Shown piece after piece: positions 46,791 through 57,272 of a stretch of 64,000 nucleotides of DNA. Position 1 is the first letter of the stretch. Each line of letters starts with the position of its first letter. Origin of the DNA: Alopecurus myosuroides (lineage: Eukaryota; Streptophyta; Magnoliopsida; Poales; Poaceae); the NCBI GenBank assembly GCA_028641055.1, contig CM054060.1, positions 238,356,833 through 238,420,832 of the forward strand, in the 5' to 3' direction. The position numbers were made by a program, and so were the translations under genes. Below the pieces are notes generated by a model. It was not told where the DNA came from and did no database searches. It was given only the letters and a program-made list of their open reading frames with translations.

Positions 46791-47667
46791 AGGAATTGCG
46801 CCCCGAGATTCCTACTGAGAAAAGAAAAGGTCCGGATACTTCTTGGGAAGATCCTCTTGAACTGTGACACGTGAAACACATCGTGCACATTGGATAGTTT
46901 TTCTGGAAGTTCAAAACGATAGGTAATCCTGGCAACTCTTCTGGAAAGATGTCAGGGAATTTGGAAACCACCGGAACATTTTCAGTAAAGGGGGAGGTTT
47001 TGTATGGAGGGTGTATAGCTGAATAGAACTTGATTCATTTGGAGAACAGACTATCTGGAATGTGGTGATTCAGGAATGCTTCCTCGAAACAACCCCAGGT
47101 GATAGGAATGCCAGCTCTCATAGCCTGGTAGTTTTCGAAACAACAACAACCTTTCTGGCCAGATAGACTTGATATTTGGGCAGTTTTGATTAGACGCCGG
47201 TAGAAGAATCAACGGACGAAAATGATGTTGAGAAGAACAGGATAACGAAGCAACATCGGGAAAAACAAGATCAAAACACTCCTGAGGTACTACGGAAAAC
47301 CCATCCGGGCTTCTAAAGGATCAATATCTACTGCTTAAGGAATAGAGGATTTGCTTCCGGGGCTTACACGCCTCCGTTCTCAATCATGAGTAGGCAACAT
47401 GATAAATCATGTCACAACCACCTCCATTCCTATGCTCTAGTAGATATACCCATCCTAGAGAAACCAGAATACATGAAATCCTAACTTGAAAGTTTAGATG
47501 AGAAGGGAAAACAACGTTGCACTTCCTTACCAGAAAAAGGGAGGGTGGGTGGGGAAAGAAGAAAAAGAACAGAATTCCTACTCTCACGTTTCATTTTTTC
47601 CTATATAGCTACAAAATAGTTTCTAGACTCAACTGCGACCAGTAAAAAGGGATCCTACAGGTAGACA

Positions 47668-47680
47668 GGCTCTGATACCA
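47668..47680 (-). other. Primer-binding site of the LARD
   Basis: TGGTATCAGAGCC on the - strand, two bases inside the 5' LTR, complementary to the 3' end of plant initiator tRNA-Met. Confidence 0.85.
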
Positions 47681-47682
47681 TT

Positions 47683-50600
47683 TGTCGCACCCGGACTTCT
47701 AGGGGATACTCACAGGCCGTTGAACAGTAGATAAATGGCTTACGGGGCATACCGGCACCCACATCTCAATATGAGCAGGCCAACACGTAAACGTGTGACA
47801 ACCATTCCCGTACTATTCATCGTCTGCGCAAACCATCCCATAGAAATCCGGATACTTCCATTGACGTACTTCAAAACATACACACATGGTACGTCAACGG
47901 CATTGGAACAAGTGATATCACAACAGATCTCTATGACACAAAAGATGAAAATAAGTTGCAAATAGCTCTCATTAGAGCAGAGATAGCAAATACGATCATC
48001 CAGAGGACACATGTCCCAACATATCATCATTACATCACAGCGGAAGCATCCAAAATGTCTGAGTACAGACAAGACCCAAATAGGCCTAAGAGGCCGGAAA
48101 CGAACAGACGGAGCCCATCCAAGCAGTCTCGGATCCTGCCCGGGTCCGCTATCTACTCGTCAGCAGTCTCGTCATACTCCACGTAGTATCCACCATGTAG
48201 ATCCTCGAAAACGCAGTCTGCGGAAACTACAGCCCCAAAGGGGTCAGTACATAAACGTACTGGCAAGCAAGACTCACAGTTCACCAAAGTGTAACCCGTC
48301 AACACCAAGCACAGATGCTTTGGGTTCAACTGAGGAAAGGGGATAAAAGATGCTGCAACTGGCTGCTCTAACCAACTACAGAAACATACTACAACTTCCG
48401 GCTAACAGAAAGGAGATAAGATCGCGTATCGTAACCAACCTATCAACTAACTCCAAACAAACCCATCCTGGATCTCGCCCCTTATCCAAAGAAGCGATCC
48501 GAGGATAACTCACACAGTTGGATTAATGATGGTTCAGATTATTGTGTCAATAAGCCTATTACTAGTCAAGTTGTTAATCATTGGGTGTAAGGTTGTTAAT
48601 CATTAGGTTTAAGTTGTCCTGAGTACTTGTTAGCCAGTACTTTCACCAAGTAGTCCATAACCGCGGAAAACACGGCTTCTCGAGAAGATTTTCCCTGCAG
48701 GGGTGCACCAATTTGGCCGTACACGTAAGAATATCCCGCCAGACGGGAATCAGACCCACCAAGCGAGGTACTCAACACAACTCAACTCTTCTTCGCATCA
48801 AGCCCAAAGAACCCCGTGCAGTGAGCGCACGGCTAATCAAGCCCCACGAAGAAAAGGGGACCCTCATAGCACTCTAAGAACGTGTCTCCCTAAATGCCGA
48901 CTACAAAAGTTCCACCCTGGCCTGGGCTCGCAAAAACATGCATGCGGCAAATGGAACACCCGAACTAAATGAGGCGATTTGGACGAGATGCGAATCGAAT
49001 CAAATTGAGGGGGGCGCCCATACACGCTTCCCACATGCGGGTAGTGCGCTCATCATGGATGAGTAGACAAGACCCTTTTCCTATTAGGGTCGACACTAGC
49101 AGGCCTCAAAACCACGCAGGGCCTCCTGCCGGTGCCTTATCATCAAATTATTATTAATAACAACATTAGCATGATTGATTGATTAAACATCGAGCCCCCA
49201 GAACATAATAGAAATAGCAGCAGAAAGTAACGGGTAACAGACTCGAGCAAACAACCCTAAGCATGCTAGTAAGACACAGGCAACAAGCAAAAAGTTATAG
49301 GTATATAGGTGAGGCAATATCAGGGTTAAAGGATAACATGTGATAGGTTCGTAACAGAAACAACTATTCCTAGGGCTAGCAGAATAGACAACGGAAAGTA
49401 TCGGTAACCAATGTTGAAAGGAACACGATGGTTCATGTGAGTGAATACTTGCCTGCAAACCCAGTTGCCTGGTACTGAGCTAACTCCTTAGAAGGGGTGT
49501 CGTAAGTATCGTCGGTCTCAACGTCGTCGTGTATCCGAGAAGAAGCAAACAAACAACACAGAGAACAAACAATCAATATCATGGCATAGTGCACAAACAT
49601 GGGATGATGCATGACCATTTAATTGATGCATCAAAACAAACTAGTTGACAAGATAGCAACATGATTAAATGGACCCATATGCAATTGGATTGCATATGGA
49701 AGCCCATGAATTATGGTTGAATTAATTGTTTTACAACTAATCAACTTGTGTAAGTGAATTAGCATGATGCATGGATGAGGAAATCAGCAAAATAACAACA
49801 ATAGAAGCAATTGGAAATAAGTTTTACCAAGTTTAGAAATTCATTCATTAAGTTAGGAAATTTTGGTTACTTAAAGGTGTCACACAAGCATTTGTTGTTT
49901 TCATCAAGTTAAATTGTTCAAAACAGACAACAAAGTTCATATTTGGAAAGAACACACAATTTTGGGTGGATTACATGTTTCACTTGTTGAAAAAGGATTT
50001 CAAATAAATTATTTATGAATTAAACAAGTTTAAGCAAGAATTAAATGAATTTAATGCAAAAATGAACTTATTTGAATTTTTATTTGTGTACAACATTAGA
50101 TGAAGTTCATATTTGAAAAGTTTATACTTTTAGGGTTGGAAAACATATTTTATATGTCCCAAAAGAAATTAATTTGACCAAGTTATGAATTTAACAATTT
50201 TAAATGATTTAAACAAGGTTTAAATCATTTAACCAATTTTAATTATTCAAAACATGGAACAAATTTTATATTTGAAAAGGTGGTTTAATTTTGCATGGAA
50301 AACATATTTCATTTGTTGAAATTGGAATTAAAATGAGCAAGTTATTATTTTGGCAATTTTAAATGCAATAAACAAGAAACAGTTGTTTTCAGCAATTTAA
50401 ATTATTCAAAACAGCAAACAAAATTTATATTTGGAAAGTACATGAAAAGTTGATTGGAAAACATATTTAGTTTGTGGAATTTGGAATTTTTATGCCCAAG
50501 TTATGAATTTTGCAAATTTAAGTGATTTAAACAAGAATTCAAATATTGCACCAATTTAAAATATTCAAAACAGTAAACAAATTTTATATTTGGATAGAAC

Positions 50601-52613
50601 ATTTAATTTGGGACAGAAAAAATATTTAAAAAGTTAAAATTGGAGGTAAGATGAATTAGTTATGCATTTTACAAGATTTGGTGCAAATCTGCCATTTTTA
50701 TCACCTCTAGGGACTTAGAAATATTTTTCAGGGATCTAGATTTAAGTACCAGGGACATGGACGTGATTTCTGGGAAGTTTCTGTGCCAAAACAAAGCAAA
50801 ATAAAAGTTTTGGTTTAGTTGTGGGAGGGGGGAATCGAACCCCTCACCTCCTGCTTCCTGCGCACAAGGGAAACCAGATGGGCTGCTGCTGCTCTGTTGA
50901 CAGATAAAGGGTTCGAAGGGGGTTATGGTTCAGCAACTGCCCTGAATCCAAATCGGAAAAATAGACAGAAAAAGGGTGGGGGGCTGGGGATTCGACCCTG
51001 GGACCTGGGGCTTGCGCGCTGTGTGCTGCTACCAGTGGGTAGGTGTGCTGTTTGTGATGGAAAGGGGCAGCGGGGGGGGGGGGGGGTATGAGCTTCTGTT
51101 TGGGGGTTAACTGAACCTGCTCATGTACAGGTCGCTGTAACTCGACAGGGCGGAAAAGGACGGACGCCGGCGGCCATCTCCGGGGCGGTTGCTGCTCGGA
51201 CGGAAGGAGAGGGGAGAGAGATGAGGGAGCGAGAGGGAGAGGGATCGAGGGGGGAAAGGGAGCGCTCACCTCGAGTGCTCGAGGCAGGAGGAGGTCGGGG
51301 CGGACAGGTGCAGCGGCAGGGAGCGGCCGGCGGAAGAGGAGCATGGCGGCGGCGCTCCGGGCCGTCCCCGCCCGCGCCGAGGTGATGAGGAGGGAGCCCG
51401 CGGTGGGGCGGCTCCATTCCCGCCCTCGCCGCGGCCGGAGGGGGGCTCAACGTCGTCGATCGCCGGAGCCAAAAGGAGGAACTTTTGGTGGTGGGTTCAG
51501 GTGACAGAGAAAAATACAGAGATGAGAGAGATGGAGGGGAGGTGGAAGGAAGATGGAGGTGGGGGAAGAGGAAGGAGGAGGAGAAAGAAAGGGTTAGGGT
51601 TAGGGCAGGGGTGAGGAGAGGAAGATATAGGAGGGGGGGGGGGGGGAAACGATCGGGTGGAGCAGGTGGGAGCGCCTGTCGCTGTCCACCATTGCTGACG
51701 ACAGCGTACGGGAGATGGGGAAGAAAGGGTATCGGGCTGAGGTCTTTTTGGTGGGCTGGGCCTCTCTCCCTCCCTGCTGTTTGCTTTTATTCCTTTTTTG
51801 TTATGTTTTTTTTTTGCAGAAAATGGAAAGGGAAGAAATAGATAAGGTTTAGGGCTAGGAAAAATGTGAGAAAAATTTAGTAAGCTAATTAGTTCAAAAA
51901 CAAACACTTGCCAAGTTTGGATTTTTAAAAAGTTCAAATTCTTTTGCTGTTTGCAAATTGATTCAATTTTGAATGAATTTGATAATTAAGTGATGATTAG
52001 GGAAAACCATATTTTTAATAGGGTGAACCCTATTGGTTAAGTTAGAACAAATGATCAAAGTTGTTTTGGTGATTTTCATAATTTGAAATTGGGTGCTGTT
52101 TGTATAACTTATTTGAATTTGAAAGTAATTTGGAATTAAATGGATTATTAGAGAACAATTTAATAGTTGATCTTTTTCATTTTCATGGAAACAAAATGGA
52201 TGTTTTTGATTGAACCTTTTAATTGGAACGATTGTAACAGAGCAAGTATGAACAAAACATTTGAAATATTGTTTGAATTTCAATTGTTTTTGGTATTAGA
52301 TGAATTTCTGTTAGAAACAAAACAACAGTTTGGAATTACAACTTTAATGGAAACAATTGATTGTTTTGATTTGAAATATCATTTTGGAAATTGTAACATC
52401 ACAAGGATGAAACAAAAGGTTTAAATTTTGGTTTGAAATTCAAATAGAAAACAAAGGAAAACAAATGAAAACAGTTGGAAAACAAAGCAAAACAGAGGAA
52501 AACAAATGGAAAACAAGCAAAACAAATGCAATGAACATGATGCCATGATGCAAAACATAAAATAACAGAGAGCAAACATTCTAATGGCTGTTTTTTATAC
52601 TTGGGATGTTACA
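47683..52613 (-). repeat. 5' LTR of the LARD (4931 bp)
   Basis: Same layout as its partner: repeat zone at about 49910-50600, GC-rich zone at 51120-51700. As the 5' LTR it would hold the active promoter for the genomic RNA. The G-tract near 51630 is longer than in the partner (15 against about 7). Confidence 0.9.
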
Positions 52614-53907
52614 TCGTACGTAGCAGGTAGAGAGAGAGACGAATACTCAACTATATTAAAGCGCGTGGGTTTCTCGCGCTCTCAGTCATCGCTTCCTTTT
52701 TAGCCTCTCCTTACTTGATGTGTGGAACAACAACCACTTAAATTGACTTTCTGTTTGTTCATGCAGTGGCGGATCCAGGATTGGAGCAAGCCCTGGGCCA
52801 AAACTTGGCGCAAAAAAAAACCCTACTACAAAGCTCTTGTAATAGCACAAAAGAAATTTTTGTATATTGCAAATATGCACACATATTTTCAATCCATTGT
52901 TTATATGGTGTAATAAGAACTAAAGTTAGAGACGACTAAGAACTAAAAATAGTAGTATGATGATAAAATGTCTCCATCTTTATCTTTTCTTCAGTTTGAT
53001 AATTTACATTTAGAAATTTACATTGAGAACTGGAAATATTAATGTTCAAGAACAATGCACCAAGCAGTGGCAGATCCAAGAAACGTTTGGAGGGTTTGCC
53101 ACACCCAAAAGAGAACCGGAGGGTGTGCTCAATGTCACTGTCGCTTCAAACCATCTGCAGTTCTCAACACCACTGTGCGGGCTCGCCCGCTTGCCTCTGA
53201 TGCCCCATGCCTTCCTGAGTATATATACCACCGTCTATCCATTTCAACAATTAATTATATCATGCATAAGAGAACCGAGTCTATAGCAAAGAAAGTCTGG
53301 TATGTAGTATATGCACCTTAGTCTTGTGATTAAACCAAACACCAATATCAGCTTATTTCCAGATGCATCTTGCTGCTCCGAAGAAGGTATGCTTTTGGGA
53401 ATAATATCCCGGTCTGTTGTGCTCCCTTAGAAATAACAATAACAATAACCATGTGCATGTTCTCTTTCAGCCTCCTTTCTATATACTGAATCAACCCCCC
53501 TTCTCCGTCCATATAAAATGGACTCTGGAATTGGAGATAAATCCAAAGAGAAAATAAAACTCTTACATGGAGGCTGGATAGCAAGTCAGAAATCCATAAT
53601 TCTGAAACTATTCTTCCATAAATAGGGAGGAGGAAAATCAAATATGCAGGAATCGGAACGAGTAGACTAAAACAAAATATAAAATACACTATACTGGACA
53701 ATTATAGAAGGCACCAACTTACCACATCTCGACTTCAATAGTGGCATACATTGCAATGAACCATACATAAGTAGAGGCACAAAAAATTTAAGGGCAAGAT
53801 AATGCAATATCTGTTACTTAAACTGCCTTATTTATGCATGCAGACCATAAATATACATCTAATAAGATGCTAAAGAGTGTCCCTAACAGTATCTAGCAAC
53901 AAGTTTG
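52614..53907. other. Repeat-derived DNA without a gene
   Basis: 52614-52618 is the right TCGTA duplication of the LARD, and the next bases should continue the interrupted gypsy LTR. CAGTGGCGGATCCAGGA (52765) and CAGTGGCAGATCCAAG (53072) are forms of a widespread grass transposon phrase. ACTCAACTATATTAAAGCGCG at 52645 resembles a Helitron 5' end but has no proven partner. No reading frame of interest. Confidence 0.35.
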
Positions 53908-54165
53908 TTTTTTTCCGGGTGACCATGTGCATAGTCCAATCTGACCGTGAGTGCGACTCCTTCCACTCTGGTATATGTTGCCTTTCTTGATGTTTTTTTC
54001 CGCTGGAGGGCCCACCCATTTGCATATGCAGGCACAAATCCTTTGTTTCTCTCCGCGAGATGGACATACAGTCAAGTGCACAACCAAGATATTTGCTAAA
54101 ACTGAGTTACCGGAAATGGAAACATCCTATCGGAATATTAACCTGCGCACTGGTCCATAATCTAC
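53908..54165 (+). repeat. Dispersed repeat cassette, copy 1
   Basis: GGGTGACCATGTGCATAGTC, then GCGACTCCTTCCACTC, TTCTTGATGTTTTTTTCCGC, GGGCCCACCC, GCATATGCA, TTTGTTTCTCTCCGCGA and TCGGAATATTAACCT occur in this order. The same order recurs at 56945-57250. No coding role is evident. Confidence 0.6.
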
Positions 54166-56944
54166 CCTTCCCCATCTAGCAACAGGATACACTGAATATA
54201 TAAAATACTTCTTCCTTGTATTTATGCAGATAGACATGTGCTTTCAGCAAACCTACGCTTACATAAAAAAACAGCAGAATCCAATGATACCTCACTCGGA
54301 ATTAAAAGAGGACAGAGAAATAAAATCATACCAGAATGTGAGGCTTGCAATTCCACTTGCTCATTTGAGATCTAATTATTTGAGGGTGTAGTAGCGGTCT
54401 CATCGGGACACGGGGTAACCTTCTAGACATGGAACTTATTGTGCGACATCACCTGAGCATTTTTTCGTATGGAGTTCTCCTTCAGATAGAGGCCAACCGC
54501 ATCCCTGCACTGCCAGTGCGCACATCAAGCTTCGAAGTGACAAATAAATGAACAAGGGCTCGAGAAGGAGGAGCTCTGCTAAAATTAAAAGAAGCAAAAT
54601 GTTATGGATAGCAAGCAACAACTTTTTTAATAAAACTTTCAGTTATCCCTGATCATCACAAATAATAACTATTGACTTCATAAAAATGGTTGCATAATGA
54701 CTGTTGGAAGGAAGAACAAGTAAAGATATAAGCTAACGTGCAAGCTATCAGCACAACAAAAGTGAAACAAAGTCTTTCGTATGATCCATAACACAAATAG
54801 CTCTAGCAATAGCACAGCCATAGACATGAGCAGAGGCAGTACAAGAATCAGAAAAACTGCATGAATTATCATTTCGCATGACCGAAGCAGCTGAATAATT
54901 GGATTTGGCTCTTTTAGTTCGCAGAAAATATATATTCATACATATAACTCTAAATATTAAACATGCTGATAAAAATAGATAGGAACAATACTGATTCTTG
55001 TACTGCCTCTGCTCCTGATTGGGGTTGAAACAAACCTATTTGGGTTGAAACATAAGAAAGTTCTCCTTGCGAATATGATTTCAGAACCAAAAGGAGTATA
55101 AACAAAGAAAGCGGTATAAAGCAGTCAAGACGGACTTTGATTATTCAGATTTTAACATGAAAGACATTGCCCTAGATAAGTATATACTAATTATGATGAA
55201 TTTGAGCCGGGGAGGATCATCCCCAAGATTAGTGTGGTGTAGGTGTACCTCTAAGCAGAAAATCAATTTCTGAATAGACAGAGTCTCCGTTGTCACTCTT
55301 CATCCGTCTGGGTTCTTCGACCAATTCTCAGTCAGCGACCATCAAGGTACATGGATGAATCACGAACCATGCATTAGATGTAAGAAAAAACTGTGTTTCA
55401 AGAGCAACTCGGAGATATTTTCTCTCAGCTTGGTTGCTCCAACAATGCTTGTATACCTAATAACTCACTAAGTAACCTCCAAATGAATGGACCACCGCGA
55501 AAAATATGTGCGTGTGCGGTAGACCATGCACAATATGACCGAGATTTCTGTGTAATTGATCAGTGACTAATTTCAGCCGATATTTCAAGGATTCATATTG
55601 ACTTAACTACAAAAAGATAGATTTATGCGGATATTTCTCAATGCTTGATTGATTTCAGTGGTCATAGCTGCATCCACTCAGTAGTCATACTCGTCATGTT
55701 TAAGTAATTCGATATTCACGTTTAAGTTTCATTACAGTTTAATTTGTCGTGGCTGCCATTGCCTACTGGTTTCCCTTGCTTTGTAGAAAACAATAAAATG
55801 GTTGCTTTGTATTCCTCTGTTCCATAATGTAAGCCGTCTTGGCAACGGAGGTACTAGAAACAAAGTGCATGCAATAGCTATTGAAATGCGACCATGAATC
55901 TGAATGTCCGGACAGATTCCAGGTAAGGATCAAAGATGAACAAAAAATCATAATATTTGGCATGAAGGATGAAAATGGAAAGATCAAGATGAGAAGCTTA
56001 GATTTGTCAGGCAAGAAGATATCAGAGAACTGCATGGTCATTATGGAAATGCACTGGATCTGCAATTATCTGCATGCAGTATGCCATAGCATAGCTAGGT
56101 CCCAGTTGCGTGTGCGTGCCTTATCTAAACTGAAAAGTTTGTATCCTAGACCAAATCACCCAGTTCTAATTTGGACACTGAAGAACCTAAATCAAAGCCA
56201 TAAATTAGATAAGAATTATGCTCTCAAGACAGACTCGGTAAGGTTTACAGCTTGCAATGGAGAACTCCAAGATAATACTGGGAGATCAGCATCAGTTACC
56301 ATCAAGGCATACTTTGTATGGAGAACTCCAAGATAATCAGGTTAAAGCAAAGGAAAGTGCATCTGTGTTGTCACGTGAAGCTCAAGCTAAGGAGATAGAG
56401 GCACAACAGGCCTACAGAAGACTACGTAAACCACAGATTCAACAAGGCAGTGAACCGCATGAACTGAAAAGGACATGCAACAATCGTTTGAATGTACCAC
56501 TTGTGCGATTGTGGATTATATATACATCATATTTTCAAACTAATAATATGGTGTAAGCGTTATGTAAACTCTATGTACAGTCAATTTGCCTTCTAAATAG
56601 CTAAATATGCTAGATACAAAAGAATTCGATATCTAATACAGGTGTGCTTATCATGTTCAGTAAGATGCCCTAGCATCATGTTATAGTCATATGTATATAC
56701 TAAATAATTATATAACACAATGCTTGAAAATTAGACACATAAAGAAACACACGAGACTGCTACTAACCAACATGAGAAAACGGAACATTCAATATTCTCT
56801 GTGAAAACTTACCCAAGAACTGTGGCACAAGGCAGCATTACCAGTGACCACTAAATAATCACTCAATAAGAGGCAGAAATAATTTGGGTTTTTATTCCAC
56901 ATGCCACAATGACCAAGCCCGTACTCAGAAACCAGCTTTGCTTT
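54166..56944. other. Intergenic DNA with a perfect 24-bp inverted repeat and a short MITE remnant
   Basis: No gene is recognised; frames are short. A 24-bp sequence GAGCAGAGGCAGTACAAGAA(TCAG) at 54828-54851 is perfectly inverted at 54991-55014, 139 bases away. A Stowaway-like remnant of about 41 bases (55812-55852) has ends TTCCTCTGTTCC and ACGGAGGTAC flanked by TA; most of its interior is gone. GGAGAACTCCAAGATAAT is repeated at about 56260 and 56320. Confidence 0.45.
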
Positions 56945-57255
56945 TTCACGGGTGACCGTGGGCACGTCTAATCTGCATGCGAGGGCAACTCCTTCTACTC
57001 CCGTGTCTGTTTCCTTTTTCTTGATGCTTGTTTTCCTCTGCGGGCCTAATCTGCATGCGGGGGCGACTCCTTCTACTCATGTGTCTGTTTCCTTTTTCTT
57101 GATGCTTGTTTTCCTCTGCGGGCCCACTCACATGCATATGCAAGGCGCTCATTTGTTTCTCTCCGCGAAATCACAGGCAGACAAGTGCGGAAACCTTAGT
57201 TACTATAAATTGATAGGAATGTCTTTGTCGGAATATTAACCTTGCCACAGGTTAA
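56945..57255 (+). repeat. Dispersed repeat cassette, copy 2, with a 78-bp tandem duplication
   Basis: It matches the cassette at 53908-54165. Here the central part (CTAATCTGCATGCG... to ...CTCTGCGGGC) is present twice in tandem, at 56968-57045 and 57046-57123. The duplication is recent in appearance, with few differences between the units. Confidence 0.7.
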
Positions 57256-57272
57256 CCGTAAGCTAGCCTTGA

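Larger units (their letters stand above)
46776..47682 (-). pseudogene. Internal domain of the LARD: shreds of gag and pol joined by deletions
   Basis: Reading the - strand from the primer site, there is a leader-like stretch of about 570 bases. A gag-like piece follows at about 47104-47049 (TWGCFEEAFLNHHIPDS). Next comes a protease-RT junction piece (KFPDIFPEELPGLP, near 46960-46920), normally found just before RT in gypsy pol. A third piece, NVHDVFHVSQFKR (near 46890-46850), is typical of the integrase C-terminus. It ends in RNSFKGG and the polypurine tract. Successive deletions have removed the whole RT, RNase H and integrase core. The pieces show that the parent was an ordinary Ty3-gypsy element. 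Confidence 0.7.
41850..52613 (-). mobile_element. LARD-like LTR retrotransposon: 4.93-kb LTRs around a 0.9-kb internal domain
   Basis: Two near-identical direct repeats (41850-46775 and 47683-52613) start TGTCGCACCC and end GATGTTACA on the + strand. On the - strand they are LTRs starting TGTAACATC and ending GTGCGACA. The duplicated TCGTA on both outer sides proves one insertion event. The orientation is minus: TGGTATCAGAGCC, a primer site for initiator tRNA-Met, lies next to the right LTR, and a purine tract lies next to the left LTR. By eye the LTRs differ at about 45 positions, near 1%, implying a recent insertion. It cannot move alone because it lacks RT and integrase. Large retrotransposon derivatives (LARDs) with LTRs over 4 kb are known from Triticeae, but usually with a longer internal domain. 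Confidence 0.9.

Noticed and set aside
41850..52613. The two 4.9-kb copies as a tandem segmental duplication
   Set aside because: TG...CA ends, the PBS and PPT beside the copies, and the exact TCGTA outer duplication identify them as LTRs of one element.
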